NCBI RefSeq assembly: GCF_900111005.1
Contig: NZ_FOFV01000017.1
Coordinates: 1-64,000, forward strand
Direction: 5' to 3'
Source of the DNA: Lentzea albida
GTDB taxonomy: Bacteria > Actinomycetota > Actinomycetes > Mycobacteriales > Pseudonocardiaceae
Length of the DNA: 64,000 nt
The notes beneath the pieces are model-generated. The model did not search any database. It worked only from the letters and a program-made list of their open reading frames with translations, and was not told the origin of the DNA. Position numbers and translations under genes: made by a program. Of this stretch, positions 24,624-33,675 are shown piece after piece; the first letter of the stretch is position 1; every line of letters begins with the position of its first letter.

Positions 24624-27600
24624 TTAGGACAGACCGATCGCGAACAAATGCATGTTCGCGTTGGACGGCAACGTGATCGACGCGATCCGCTTCCCCGCCG
24701 GTGCGTCGAACGGCGCGGTCGCGAAGACCAGCGCGCCGGGCTCGGGACCGTTCGGCCTGTTGCGGTACCCGGCTCGGGCGACGAGCGTGTTGCCGAACAC
24801 CGGGTCCTGGCCTCCCCCAGGCAGCACCCAGTCACCGAACGACAGGTCGGCCTGGCCCGTGCCGCCGTCGGTGAAGGTCACCGTCGCGGTGGCGCGGTGG
24901 TCGCCGTTCGTGGCCGCGCCGATGAACGACAGGCGGGTCGCCGACGTGCCCAGGGTGATCGTCTGCCCGGCGGGAACGACGTTGTCCGGGCGGCCGGCGG
25001 GTGCCGCGGGCCAGGTGAACGACGTGCCGGCGGCCTGGTGCGCGCTGCCGCCGACGAGCCCCGCGGCCGCCAGCGACTCCCGGGAGAAGCTGTTCCCGGC
25101 GCCGTCGACGTCCGCCGAGCCGGTGTCACCGTCGTCGGAGATGCCGACGTTCGCGTAGGAGGCGGTGAACCCGTTCTTCGCCGCGACCAGCACGATCACC
25201 GAGCCGGGCGACGACGTTCCGCCGCCGCGCACGGTCACCGGCACCTCGTGGTAGCCCTCCGGCACGTCCGGCGCGACCGCGACGGTCAGCGTGGTGGTTC
25301 CACTGCCGGTCCGGTCGTCCAAACCGAGCGTCTGCGGGCCGGTGACGGTGAGGCCGGCCGGTGCGCCGGTCGTCACCTGGAGCGCTCGGTCGCGGCCGCC
25401 GAGGCGTTGCGCGCTCACCTCGAACCGGCCCGTGGCACCGGGTTCGACGGTGATCTGGCTCGTGGCCGCCGCCAGGAACGGCTTCTCACCGTCGCGATAG
25501 GACGGTGGGGTGCTGCCCGCGGCCCAGGCCGGGTCCGGGGTCGTGGCGAGCTCGAAGTCCAGCCTGCCGCCGTCCCGGACGGCGTTCTGCGGCAGGGAGG
25601 TGCGGTTCCAGCTCCGGCCGTCGAGCTTGAGCCCGTGCACGTACGGTGCGGTCGTGGAGGCCTTGGGCGCCCGGACGTCGATCTCCCGCCCGGTCGGCAG
25701 CGAGATCACCGCGCGTTCGAACAACGGGCTGTGCACGACCAGGTCCGGCGTGCCGGGGGTGGCGGGGTAGACACCGAGCGCGGCCCAGACGTACCAGGAC
25801 GACATCGCGCCGAGGTCGTCGTTGCCGGGTGCGCCGTCGGGCGTCGCGCTGAACGTCGTCGTGGCGATTCGGCGGACGACCTCCTGCGTCTTCCACGGCT
25901 GCCCGACGTGGTTGTACAGCCACGGAACCCCGAAGTTCGGCTCGTTGCCGATCCACATGTACGGCTCGTTCGCCCCGATGTTGAGCTTCTGGAAGAACAC
26001 GTCGAGGCGCTGCGAGACCGCCGCCGGACCACCCATCGCCGTCACGAGTCCCGCCGGGTTCTGCGGCACCATCCACGAGTACTGGGCGGCGTTGCCCTCG
26101 TCGAAACCGTTCTGGCCGAACCTGCCGGGCTTCGGCGGCACGTAGCCGGGACCGTCCGGGAACCGGCCGTCCCGGTCGCGTGGCGCGATGTGGTCGGTGA
26201 TCGGGTTGAAGACGTTCTGCCAGTGCTGGCCGCGCCGGGAGAACCCGCGGGCGGTGGCGTGCTCGCCGATCGCCTGCGCGAACCGGGCGATGGCGAAGTC
26301 GTCGACGGCCCACTCCAGCGTGATCGACGCGCCGACGCGGGCGTGGTCGCCGCGGGCGGAGTCGTCGTTCGGCAGGTACCCGCGCTCGACGTACTGCTCG
26401 ATCCCGGGCCGCTCCTGGTAGGCACCCGGCGTGTGGTCCACCGAGGTCGCACCTTTGACGAGGTACTTGAGCGCTGTCTTCACGTCGAAGTCCCGCGCAC
26501 CGAAGGCGTGCAGCGTGGAGACCAGCGCCACCGAGCTGTCGCCGGTCATCTGGCCGGTGTAGTCGTTCGCGATCGGCCAGCGCGGCCACCAGCCGCCCTG
26601 CACGGCGTCGTTGGTGAGCGACTGCGCCATGTCGCTGGCTTCGCGCGGGAAGAGCATGGCCTGCAACGGCGCCAGCGAGCGGTAGGTGTCCCAGTCGGAG
26701 AAGTTGGCGTACTGGTGCCGGCCCTTCGGCAACGTCCTGATCTGGTCGTCGAAACCGATGTAGCGCCCGTCCACGTCGTCGAAGGTGTTGGGGTGCATCA
26801 ACGAGTGGTACAGCGCGGTGTAGAACGACTTGAGCTGTGCGGTGTCCCGGCCGGCGACCCGGATCTTGCCGAGCGCGCGTGCCCACGAGTCCCTGGTGGA
26901 CTTCCGGACGGCCGCGAAGTCCCAGCCGGGCACCTCTTCCGCCATGTTGGCCCCGGCGCCGTCGACGCTCACGTAGGACATGGACACCTTCGCCCGCACC
27001 ACGGTGCTCGAGCCGAAACTCAGGTACGCGCCCGCTCGGGGCGCGTCCGCGCTGTCCGCGCCAGGAGAAACCGTGCGGCCGTCCCAAGTGCCGTGCGCGG
27101 TGAACGGCTGGTCGAAGGTGATCTGGTAGTACAGCGTGTATTCGTTGCCCTTGCCGCAGAAGTCGCCGGTGGTGGCCGAGCCGCTCAGCCGACGGTCACC
27201 GGTGATCCGCACGTCCGCGCGGGAGTTCCCGGCGAGACTGCCGCCCGCCTTGACGAGCACCTGCGACGCCGACCCGGCCGGGTAGGTGAAGGTGGCGAGA
27301 CCGGTGCGGGTGCTCGCGGTCAGCTCCGCGCGGACGTCCCCGAGCGTCACCGCGTAGTAGCCGGGCTCGGCCTGCTCGCCGTCGTGGGTGAACTTCTCGG
27401 TGCGGTCCCAGGGCGCGGCGCCGACGTCACCGGCCACGGGCAGCACCGGCACGTCACCGAACGCCGTGCACCCGACCGACGCGTGCGTGAGGCTGAAGCC
27501 CCTGATGCGGTCGGAGTGGTACTGGTAGCCGGCGTACGAGCCCTGGGTGTCGGGCGAGAACTGCATCATGCCGAACGGCGTCGAGGGGCCCGGGAAGTTG

Positions 27601-27767
27601 TTGATCTCCCCCACCGTGGCGCCGCCGCGGCCCGTTCCGATCATCGGGTCGACGTACGCGGTCGGATCGGCCACCAGCGGTGACATCGTTGTCGGAGCCG
27701 CTACCACGGAGCCGGGTGCGCCCAGCACCGCCGCCACGACCACAGCCACCGCGAGCCTGTACCGCAT
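24624..27767 (-). CDS. Secreted GH92-family alpha-mannosidase
   Basis: A 1047-residue protein with a signal peptide (first ~23 residues). The GH92 body shows DPMIGTGRGGATVGEINNFP near the N-terminus, GFSLTHASVGC, SDWDTYRSLAPLQAML, the GNAAQYSWMVPQN region and GNDDLGAMSSWYVWAALGVY. GH92 enzymes are calcium-dependent exo-alpha-mannosidases acting mostly on fungal or host mannans. The last ~300 residues are beta-rich accessory domains (an NEW3-like repeat and a jelly-roll-like end). It stands alone, convergent with the kinase gene and 6 bp from it. Confidence 0.92.
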   Translation of the reverse strand: MRYRLAVAVVVAAVLGAPGSVVAAPTTMSPLVADPTAYVDPMIGTGRGGATVGEINNFPGPSTPFGMMQFSPDTQGSYAGYQYHSDRIRGFSLTHASVGCTAFGDVPVLPVAGDVGAAPWDRTEKFTHDGEQAEPGYYAVTLGDVRAELTASTRTGLATFTYPAGSASQVLVKAGGSLAGNSRADVRITGDRRLSGSATTGDFCGKGNEYTLYYQITFDQPFTAHGTWDGRTVSPGADSADAPRAGAYLSFGSSTVVRAKVSMSYVSVDGAGANMAEEVPGWDFAAVRKSTRDSWARALGKIRVAGRDTAQLKSFYTALYHSLMHPNTFDDVDGRYIGFDDQIRTLPKGRHQYANFSDWDTYRSLAPLQAMLFPREASDMAQSLTNDAVQGGWWPRWPIANDYTGQMTGDSSVALVSTLHAFGARDFDVKTALKYLVKGATSVDHTPGAYQERPGIEQYVERGYLPNDDSARGDHARVGASITLEWAVDDFAIARFAQAIGEHATARGFSRRGQHWQNVFNPITDHIAPRDRDGRFPDGPGYVPPKPGRFGQNGFDEGNAAQYSWMVPQNPAGLVTAMGGPAAVSQRLDVFFQKLNIGANEPYMWIGNEPNFGVPWLYNHVGQPWKTQEVVRRIATTTFSATPDGAPGNDDLGAMSSWYVWAALGVYPATPGTPDLVVHSPLFERAVISLPTGREIDVRAPKASTTAPYVHGLKLDGRSWNRTSLPQNAVRDGGRLDFELATTPDPAWAAGSTPPSYRDGEKPFLAAATSQITVEPGATGRFEVSAQRLGGRDRALQVTTGAPAGLTVTGPQTLGLDDRTGSGTTTLTVAVAPDVPEGYHEVPVTVRGGGTSSPGSVIVLVAAKNGFTASYANVGISDDGDTGSADVDGAGNSFSRESLAAAGLVGGSAHQAAGTSFTWPAAPAGRPDNVVPAGQTITLGTSATRLSFIGAATNGDHRATATVTFTDGGTGQADLSFGDWVLPGGGQDPVFGNTLVARAGYRNRPNGPEPGALVFATAPFDAPAGKRIASITLPSNANMHLFAIGLS

Positions 27768-28199
27768 CGGGCCTCCTTGCCGTTGACGCTGCCTCCTCCG
27801 AACCTTCCGGTCGGCACGGGCGGCGTCAACGTTTTGACAAGGACTTGGCTCGTCCAGGTGGCCGGCCAGGTGACAACCATGTCAGCGACACGCCGACCGG
27901 GGTCACCGGCCACCGACCCGACGGACGAGGCGGCGCCGGGGCCGACCCGGTCCACAGTCGACAGTCACGGAGCAGCTCCACCACTTCGTCCCGTTGCGGC
28001 ACTCGGCACCGCTGGGCTGACGCCGGCACACCGAGATCCGACAGAGCCCGTCCTGGCCGGCCCCGCACCCGCGCTTACCCGCATTGGTTCTCCTTAATCC
28101 CTGTCTCGCAACAACTTTCTGTTGAGCCGTCCCGGTTTGCCCCGGCTTGTGAGGGGTAGCTGGCACTGCGAACACACGTCGACATTTGAGGAGCCAGTC
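27768..28199. other. Intergenic region between GH92 gene and stress operon
   Basis: There is no credible gene in this 432-bp stretch. Near its left end GTCAA-CGTT-TTGAC (27825-27838) is a perfect inverted repeat of LacI-operator style, 58 bp upstream of the GH92 start and so a possible sugar-responsive site. The right end holds the sigma-B-like promoter of the following operon. Confidence 0.5.
28134..28159 (+). promoter_or_regulatory. Sigma-B/sigma-F-like promoter
   Basis: GGTTTG (28134-28139) and GGGTAG (28154-28159) are 14 bp apart, close to the GTTT-N12-17-GGGTA pattern of general-stress sigma factors in Gram-positive bacteria. The start codon of the first gene follows about 40 bp later. 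Confidence 0.5.
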
Positions 28200-28862
28200 G
28201 TGACCGAGAACCAGACGGGCGGTGTTCGTGACACCGCCAAGCAGGAAGGCGCCGCGGTGGTGGACCACGCCAAGGACGCCGCCGGGGAGGTGCGGGCGAC
28301 CGCCCAGGACCAGTTCGGCCAGGTGGCGCAGGAGGCCAAGGCGCAGGCGAACCACGTGCTGCACGGTGCGCGGAGCAGGATCGCCGAGGAGGCCGAGCAG
28401 CAGGCCAGGAAGGCGTCCGGCCAGCTGGGGCGGATCGCCGACGAACTGAGCTCCATGGCCGACGCCACGCCGCAGGACTCGCTGTCGGCGAGTGCCGTGC
28501 GACAGATCGCCGACTCCAGCAGGCAGGCCGCGCGGTACCTGGACGAGCGCGGTGCCCGGGGTCTGCTCGACTCCGCGCAGGACTTCGCCCGGCGCCGGCC
28601 CGGCGCGTTCCTGCTGGGCGCCGCGGTGGCGGGGTTCCTCGTCGGGCGCGTCGCGAAGAGCGCCACCGGTCAGCAGCCCGCCGCCGCGCCCCGGCCGGCC
28701 CCGGACCCCGGGTTCTCGGCGACGCCCGTCCACCAGGAGGGCACGCTGACCGACGCGCTGCCGTTCGAGGAACGGGGCGCGATCGGCACCGAGCCCGCGC
28801 CGCGCGACCCGTACTCGCCGGATCCCGTCGTGTCCGGAGGTGCGCGGTATGTCCAGCCCTGA
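28200..28862 (+). CDS. Stress-type membrane-associated protein, CsbD/LEA-like N-terminus
   Basis: A 220-residue protein. The first ~110 residues are Ala/Gln/Asp/Lys-rich amphipathic helix (KDAAGEVRATAQDQFGQVAQ), like LEA or apolipoprotein-like stress proteins. One hydrophobic helix follows (GAFLLGAAVAGFLVG, near 141-155), then a disordered Pro-rich tail. The GTG start has GAGGAG upstream. It is first of three overlapping genes whose products all combine amphipathic helices with one or two membrane segments, so a role at the membrane under stress is likely. Confidence 0.75.
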   Translation: MTENQTGGVRDTAKQEGAAVVDHAKDAAGEVRATAQDQFGQVAQEAKAQANHVLHGARSRIAEEAEQQARKASGQLGRIADELSSMADATPQDSLSASAVRQIADSSRQAARYLDERGARGLLDSAQDFARRRPGAFLLGAAVAGFLVGRVAKSATGQQPAAAPRPAPDPGFSATPVHQEGTLTDALPFEERGAIGTEPAPRDPYSPDPVVSGGARYVQP

Positions 28863-29265
28863 CACCGGTCTGCCGCCCGCTCCCGCCGAACGCGAGTCGC
28901 TCGGCGAACTCGTCGGGGACCTGGCGCAGGACCTCTCCCAGTTGATGCGCCAGGAACTCGAACTGGCCAAGGCGGAGATCCGTGAAGAGGCGAAGAAGGC
29001 GGGCAAGGCCACCGGCATGCTCGCGGGCGCGGGCTTCGCCGGGTACATGACCGCGGTGCTGCTCAGCCTCGCCCTGGTCTTTGCGCTCGGCGCCGTTCTG
29101 CCGCTCGGCTGGGCGGCGCTGATCGTCGCCGCGCTGTGGGGCATCGCCGGTTTCGCCTTGTACAGCAACGGACGCACCAAGCTCCGCCAGGTGGCGCCCA
29201 AACCCGAACGCACCGTCGAATCCCTCAAGGAGGACGCCGAATGGGCCCGACACCCGACCAAATAA
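28849..29265 (+). CDS. Phage-holin-family/DUF1469-type membrane protein
   Basis: A 138-residue protein starting with an amphipathic region (SLGELVGDLAQDLSQLMRQE, then LELAKAEIREEAKKAGK) and followed by two membrane helices (GYMTAVLLSLALVFALGAVL and ALIVAALWGIAGFALY). This is the layout of the actinobacterial putative holin-X / DUF1469 family; no phage genes are nearby, so lysis is unlikely. It overlaps the upstream gene by 14 bp and has GGAGG before its ATG. Confidence 0.82.
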   Translation: MSSPDTGLPPAPAERESLGELVGDLAQDLSQLMRQELELAKAEIREEAKKAGKATGMLAGAGFAGYMTAVLLSLALVFALGAVLPLGWAALIVAALWGIAGFALYSNGRTKLRQVAPKPERTVESLKEDAEWARHPTK

Positions 29266-29858
29266 GGCGCGAGATCGACCACACCAGGGCCGATCTGGTC
29301 GACGACGCCAACCGCCTCGTCGACCGCACCAGCCCCAAGCGCATCGCGCAGCGCCGCACGCAGCGGATCCGCAACGGGCTCTCGTCGTTGAGGGACAACA
29401 TCATGGGCACCACCACCAACGCCACCTCGTCCGTGCAGGACGGGGCGCACCACGCGAAGGAAGCCGTCGCCGACAACGCCGGTCGCGCCGTCGAAGCGGT
29501 GCAGGAGGCTCCACGCCAGGCGATCCGCCAGACGCAGGGCAACCCGATCGCGGCGGGCATCATCGCGTTCGGCGGCGGCCTGCTGGTCGCTTCGCTCCTT
29601 CCCCGGTCGCAGGCGGAGCAACAGCTCGTCACCGAGGTGAGCGACCGGGCGAGCGACGCGATCGAGCCCGTCAAGCAGGCGCTGACGGAGTCCGCCGAAC
29701 ACCTCAAGGAGGACGTCGGCTCGGACGTCCGCGACGCCGCGGACGAGGTGAAGCAGACCGCCACGGACGCGGCCAGGACCACGGCCGAGCAGGGCAAGGC
29801 CTCCGCGCAGGACGTGGCGCAGCACGGTCGCGACGCCGCACGCGAAGTCCGGTCCTGA
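29241..29858 (+). CDS. DUF3618-type protein
   Basis: A 205-residue protein that opens with the DUF3618 signature (DQIRREIDHTRADLVDDANR). A long charged amphipathic region follows, with one short hydrophobic segment (IAAGIIAFGGGLLVASLLP) and an Ala/Glu/Lys-rich tail resembling LEA-type coiled helix. It overlaps the holin-like gene by 25 bp and has AAGGAGG upstream. A perfect palindrome follows 12 bp after the stop. Function unknown; this trio recurs together in actinobacteria. Confidence 0.82.
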   Translation: MGPTPDQIRREIDHTRADLVDDANRLVDRTSPKRIAQRRTQRIRNGLSSLRDNIMGTTTNATSSVQDGAHHAKEAVADNAGRAVEAVQEAPRQAIRQTQGNPIAAGIIAFGGGLLVASLLPRSQAEQQLVTEVSDRASDAIEPVKQALTESAEHLKEDVGSDVRDAADEVKQTATDAARTTAEQGKASAQDVAQHGRDAAREVRS

Positions 29859-29870
29859 CACGGCCGTGAA

Positions 29871-29906
29871 CGAGGGCCTCGAACTCCGCGGAGTTCGAGG
29901 CCCTCG
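29871..29906. terminator. Perfect palindromic terminator
   Basis: Each 18-base arm (29871-29888 and 29889-29906) is the exact complement of the other, giving a 36-bp perfect palindrome 12 bp after the DUF3618 stop. The RNA hairpin would have a minimal CGCG loop. Confidence 0.85.
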
Positions 29907-30052
29907 TCGGCTTGCGGCGACACAGCGTCTTTTCTCCCAATGCTTTCACCAGCAAGTGGAATTCATCTCTCCCCAAAAGGACGTACTGCCCGTCGTTTAC
30001 CGCCCTGCCGATTCGTGCAACCTCCTTGAGCAGGACTCAGGGGAGGAGTCGC

Positions 30053-31027
30053 ATGTCCTTCGGCCGTGGTTCAGGTGCGATCGCGCTCGGGGCCGGCGTC
30101 AGCGCGGGCCTCGTCTGGGGGCTCGCGTTCGTGCTGCCGGACCTGTTGACCGGGTGGTCGGCGGTGGCCGTGACAGCGGGCCGCTACCTCGCCTACGGGG
30201 TGCTGTCGCTGGGTCTGTTCGTCGTCGGCGGCGCGGGGATCCGGCGGATCGCCCGGCGGCACTGGGCACCGGCTCTCGGGTTCGGCATCGCCGGCAACGC
30301 GGGGTACTACCTGTTGCTGGTCATCGGCATCCAGACCGTGGGCGCGCCGGTCACGAACATGGTGATTGGCTGCATCCCAGTGGTGATGGCGCTGGTGGGC
30401 AACCGGGTGTCGAGGCTGTGCTCCTGGCGCAGCCTCGCGCTGCCGGTCACGCTGGTGGCGGCGGGCCTGGTGGTGGTGAACGGGCTCGAGATCTCCGGTG
30501 CGCAGGCCACCGAACCGACATCGGTCGCGACGAAGGTGTTCGGCCTGCTCGCGTGTGCCGGGGCGGTGGCGATGTGGACCTGGTACGGGATCGCGAACGC
30601 CAGGTTCATGGCGGAGAACCCCGACGTGCCGGCCGGCCAGTGGGCCACGGTGGTCGGTGTCGCGACCGGCGCGGTCACCGTGGTGGCACTGCCGCTGGCC
30701 GCCGTGACCGGGCAGTTGAGCGTCGCGCCGGGAGGAACCGGAGTCGCGGGCTTCGTGGTCGTGGCGCTCGTCCTGGGCGTTCTGGTGTCGTGGGTGGCGA
30801 CGTGGCTGTGGAACGCCGCCTCGGCGAAGCTCTCCCCCACCGTTGCCGGGATGCTGGTGAACGTGGAGACGTTGTCCGGCTACACCTACGTCTACGCGGC
30901 CCGGCAGGAGTGGCCGCCGCTGGGGCAGGTGCTGGGGTTCGCGCTCATCATGGTCGGGGTGGTGCTGGTCATCCGCGTGCAGCAGCGGGCGGCGGCCGGG
31001 GAGCCCGTGCCGGTGGGCCAGAGCTGA
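30053..31027 (+). CDS. EamA/DMT-family transporter
   Basis: A 324-residue membrane protein with about 10 hydrophobic helices in two EamA halves (GLVWGLAFVLPDLLTGWSAV and ALVLGVLVSWVATWLWNAAS). DMT carriers commonly export amino acids or small metabolites. The ATG at 30053 has GGGGAGGAG upstream. It converges on the last gene of the leftward biosynthetic operon and may be its exporter, but it has its own promoter, so membership is uncertain. Confidence 0.85.
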   Translation: MSFGRGSGAIALGAGVSAGLVWGLAFVLPDLLTGWSAVAVTAGRYLAYGVLSLGLFVVGGAGIRRIARRHWAPALGFGIAGNAGYYLLLVIGIQTVGAPVTNMVIGCIPVVMALVGNRVSRLCSWRSLALPVTLVAAGLVVVNGLEISGAQATEPTSVATKVFGLLACAGAVAMWTWYGIANARFMAENPDVPAGQWATVVGVATGAVTVVALPLAAVTGQLSVAPGGTGVAGFVVVALVLGVLVSWVATWLWNAASAKLSPTVAGMLVNVETLSGYTYVYAARQEWPPLGQVLGFALIMVGVVLVIRVQQRAAAGEPVPVGQS

Positions 31028-31041
31028 TCCCGCGAACGACG

Positions 31042-31073
31042 AGTGGGGGCGTGCGTCAGAGCACGCCCCCACT
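31042..31073. terminator. Bidirectional hairpin terminator
   Basis: Perfect 13-bp arms (31042-31054 and 31061-31073) surround a GTCAGA loop, between the EamA transporter and the convergent 12-gene operon. It marks the left border of that operon. Confidence 0.85.
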
Positions 31074-31088
31074 GCTGTGCCGTTCGGG

Positions 31089-32348
31089 TCAGCCCGCGAA
31101 GGACGCGACCTCGGCGGGCAACGTCGCCCGCATCGACCGGTCGAGCTTCGTCACCAGTTCCTCGCAGTCCGCCGCGGTGATCACCAGTGGTGGCGTGAGG
31201 ACGACCGTGCTGCCCGCCGTGGACAGCAGCAGCCCCTCCTCCCGGCAACGCAGGCGCAGCTCGGCCACGGTGCCGGCGTCCGCGTCGAGGTCGACGCCGA
31301 TCATCAGGCCTTGGGCGCGCACCCCGAGCACTCCGTCCAGCTCCGACAGCGCCCGCTCCAGCTGAGCGCCCCGCTCCCGGACGTTGGCCAGCACGCGGCC
31401 GTCCGCCAGTTCGTCGAGGACGGCCAGGCCCGCGGCGGCGGCCACCGGGTTGCCGTCGCCGGTCGACCCGTGCGGCAGCACGACGCCGGGGCGCGCGGTG
31501 GCCGCGGCCAGCACCTCGCCGGTGGTGGCGATCGCGGCCAGCGGGACGTAACCGGAGCTGATCCCCTTGCTCAGCAACAGCATGTCCGGCCGCAGCCCGA
31601 GCTCGCCGGTGACGGTGAGCGCGCCGGTGCGGCCGAACCCCGTGGACACCTCGTCGACGACGAAGTGGATGCCGTGCTCCTGGCACAGGCGCTGCACCTC
31701 GGCCAGGTGACCGGGAGGTGCCGCCACCACACCGGTGCCGAGGACGGGTTCGAGCACGATCGCGGTGATCCGGTGCGGCCCGATCCGCTCGACCTCGGCG
31801 CGCAGGTGGTCGAGGTCCCACGGGCGCACGTGGTGCACGCCCGGCGTGAGCGGTCCGTGCAACGCGTGCACGGGCGGCTCCCCGGTGATCGCCGTGGCGA
31901 GGCCGCCGATGCCGTGGTAACCGTCGAGCTGGGCGATCACGTGCGTGCGGTCCGGGTCGCCGCCGACGATGCGGGTGAACCGAGAAAGGAACACCGCGCC
32001 TTCCACAGCCTGGGCACCGGTGGTGCACAACCGGACGTGCCGAAGATGCTCGGGCAGCACGGCGACCAGGCGCTCGGCGTAGCGCAGCGTGGTCTCCGCC
32101 GGCTGGTCGTGCCGGATCGACTGGGCGACGGGCAGCGTCGCGAGCTGGCGCGCCACGGCGTCGGCGACGGCCCGGTTGCCGTACCCGAGGCTCGCGTTCC
32201 ACAGGGCCGACCTCGCGTCGAGGTACTCCCGGCCGCTCGCGTCGGTGACGTGGCAGCCCCGGCCGGACACCAGCGCCCGGCCGCGCACCTCCTCGGCCGA
32301 GGTGTCCCGGGTCAGTGCGCTGAACCACAGCGCGGTGGTCTCGCTCAT
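31089..32348 (-). CDS. Class III PLP-dependent aminotransferase
   Basis: A 419-residue class III transaminase. Key parts are present: TTGAQAVEGAVFLSRF (PLP phosphate contacts), VDEVSTGFGRTG with Asp232, and the Schiff-base lysine K261 in LLLSKGISSGYVPL. The family moves amino groups between omega- or alpha-amines and keto acids or aldehydes, including lysine 6-aminotransferases and GABA or ornithine transaminases. It is the last gene of the 12-gene leftward operon, 13 bp after the crotonase gene; GGAGGAA precedes the ATG. In context it may form or remove an omega-amine on the cluster product. Confidence 0.9.
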   Translation of the reverse strand: MSETTALWFSALTRDTSAEEVRGRALVSGRGCHVTDASGREYLDARSALWNASLGYGNRAVADAVARQLATLPVAQSIRHDQPAETTLRYAERLVAVLPEHLRHVRLCTTGAQAVEGAVFLSRFTRIVGGDPDRTHVIAQLDGYHGIGGLATAITGEPPVHALHGPLTPGVHHVRPWDLDHLRAEVERIGPHRITAIVLEPVLGTGVVAAPPGHLAEVQRLCQEHGIHFVVDEVSTGFGRTGALTVTGELGLRPDMLLLSKGISSGYVPLAAIATTGEVLAAATARPGVVLPHGSTGDGNPVAAAAGLAVLDELADGRVLANVRERGAQLERALSELDGVLGVRAQGLMIGVDLDADAGTVAELRLRCREEGLLLSTAGSTVVLTPPLVITAADCEELVTKLDRSMRATLPAEVASFAG

Positions 32349-32361
32349 CGTTCCTCCTGGG

Positions 32362-33156
32362 TCAACGTGATGACTTGAGTGCCGCGGCGAGCAGGTCGGG
32401 CAGCTCCGGGGACGGCAGGAACGCGGCGTTCCACAGCGCGACGTGGCGCAGCCCGTCGGCGACGGGCAGGTCCCTGGTGCGGTCGAGCACGGCCTTGACG
32501 CCCGCGACGGCGGCGGGCGGGTTCCCGGCGATCTGCCGGGCGGTGGCGAAGGCGTTCTCCCACAACGCATCGGCGTCGGGCGCGACCCTGGTCACCAGCC
32601 GCAGCGCCAGGGCCTCGTCCGCGCCGACGTCCCGGCCGGTGAGGGCGAGCTCCCTGGTGGCGGCCGTGCCGATGACGTGCGGAAGCCGTTGCAGCGCACC
32701 GAGATCGGCCACGATGCCCAGACGCACCTCGCGCAGGGAGAAGGACGCCGAAGGCGAGGCGAGCCGGATGTCGCACGCCGAGGCGAGGTCGAGTCCCGCG
32801 CCGACGCACGGGCCGTGCACGGCGGCGATCCACGCGAGCCTGCTGCGGTTGACCGCGCCGAGCGCGTCCTGCATCGCCGTCGCCTCGGCGAGCAACCGCG
32901 CGGGCAGGTCGTCACGGCGGGCGAGCCTGCGGTAGTGCGGGAGGTACCACCGCAGGTCGAGCCCGCCGCTGAAGCACTCCCCCGCTCCCCGCAGGACGAC
33001 GGCCCGCACGTCCGCGTCGGCGTCGAGCGCGGCCACCACCGCAGGCAACTCCGTCCACACCAGACCGCCCATCACGTTGCCGTCACCGGTGCCGTCGAGC
33101 GCGACCTCGGCCACACCGGCGTCCAGGCGTCGCACCGAGAACGTCCGGAAGTCCAC
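32362..33156 (-). CDS. Crotonase-family enzyme, dienoyl-CoA-isomerase-like
   Basis: A 264-residue enoyl-CoA hydratase/isomerase. The oxyanion-hole segment AAVHGPCVGAGLDLASACD is present, and FSLREVRLGIVADLGALQRL keeps the Glu and Asp that, with the Asp in GLDL, are characteristic of delta3,5-delta2,4-dienoyl-CoA isomerases (ECH1). It could isomerise or hydrate an acyl-CoA or acyl-carrier intermediate. It starts 9 bp after the flavin reductase gene within the operon. Hydratase or C-C bond-forming activity cannot be excluded. Confidence 0.85.
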   Translation of the reverse strand: MDFRTFSVRRLDAGVAEVALDGTGDGNVMGGLVWTELPAVVAALDADADVRAVVLRGAGECFSGGLDLRWYLPHYRRLARRDDLPARLLAEATAMQDALGAVNRSRLAWIAAVHGPCVGAGLDLASACDIRLASPSASFSLREVRLGIVADLGALQRLPHVIGTAATRELALTGRDVGADEALALRLVTRVAPDADALWENAFATARQIAGNPPAAVAGVKAVLDRTRDLPVADGLRHVALWNAAFLPSPELPDLLAAALKSSR

Positions 33157-33165
33157 GGAAACCCC

Positions 33166-33654
33166 CTACCCGAGCGCCCGGAACGCCCGCTGGTGCAGCA
33201 CCAGCGGGGCGCTGGCGGCGTCGACCTCGTGCCACAGCGGCACGCCGACCAGCAGCGCGTGGTCGCCGTAGACGAGCTCGTCGCGCAGGTCGCACACCAT
33301 CGCGGCGGCGGCGTCCGCCAGCAGTGGCACTCCGCGCACGACGCGGGTGGGCACGTCCCGGAACCGGTCGGCCTGGGCCCCGGTGGCGAAGCGGCCGCAC
33401 AGGTCTCCCTGGCGCGAGCACAGCACGCTCACACCGAACAGCCGCGATCTGCGGATGACGCCCAGGGTGCCGCTGCCGGTGGCCAGGGACACCAGCAGCG
33501 TCGGTGGCCGGACCGACAGCGACATCATCGCGTTGACGGTGCACCCGGCGGGCGCGGAGCCGTCGTCGGTCGTGATGACCGTGACGCCGGTGGGCCACTG
33601 GGTCATGAAGTCGCGGAACTCGGTGCCGGCGGTGAGCCGGTCCTGGGTGCGCAT
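33166..33654 (-). CDS. Flavin reductase (HpaC-like)
   Basis: A 162-residue flavin-reductase-domain protein (FMTQWPTGVTVITTDDGSAP, CTVNAMMSLSVRPPTLLVSL, GDHALLVGVPLWHEVD). These enzymes use NAD(P)H to supply reduced flavin to a separate monooxygenase. The probable partner is the acyl-CoA-dehydrogenase-fold protein at 35648-36838 in the same operon. It starts 21 bp after the TrpB-like gene. Confidence 0.88.
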   Translation of the reverse strand: MRTQDRLTAGTEFRDFMTQWPTGVTVITTDDGSAPAGCTVNAMMSLSVRPPTLLVSLATGSGTLGVIRRSRLFGVSVLCSRQGDLCGRFATGAQADRFRDVPTRVVRGVPLLADAAAAMVCDLRDELVYGDHALLVGVPLWHEVDAASAPLVLHQRAFRALG

Positions 33655-33675
33655 GGCGTCCTCCTCCAGCGGCCG

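Noticed and set aside
24648..27683. A 1011-codon open frame on the + strand
   Set aside because: It is exactly antisense to the GH92 gene, is dominated by Arg/Val/Gly/His as expected of a high-GC shadow frame, and has no recognisable domain.
28840..28848. Start of the holin-like protein three codons earlier at a GTG
   Set aside because: GGAGG at 28835-28839 abuts that GTG too closely; the ATG at 28849 has proper spacing.
28849..29265. Holin-like protein as a sign of a prophage
   Set aside because: The family is a common actinobacterial membrane protein. No endolysin, structural phage gene or integrase is present, and the neighbours are stress proteins.
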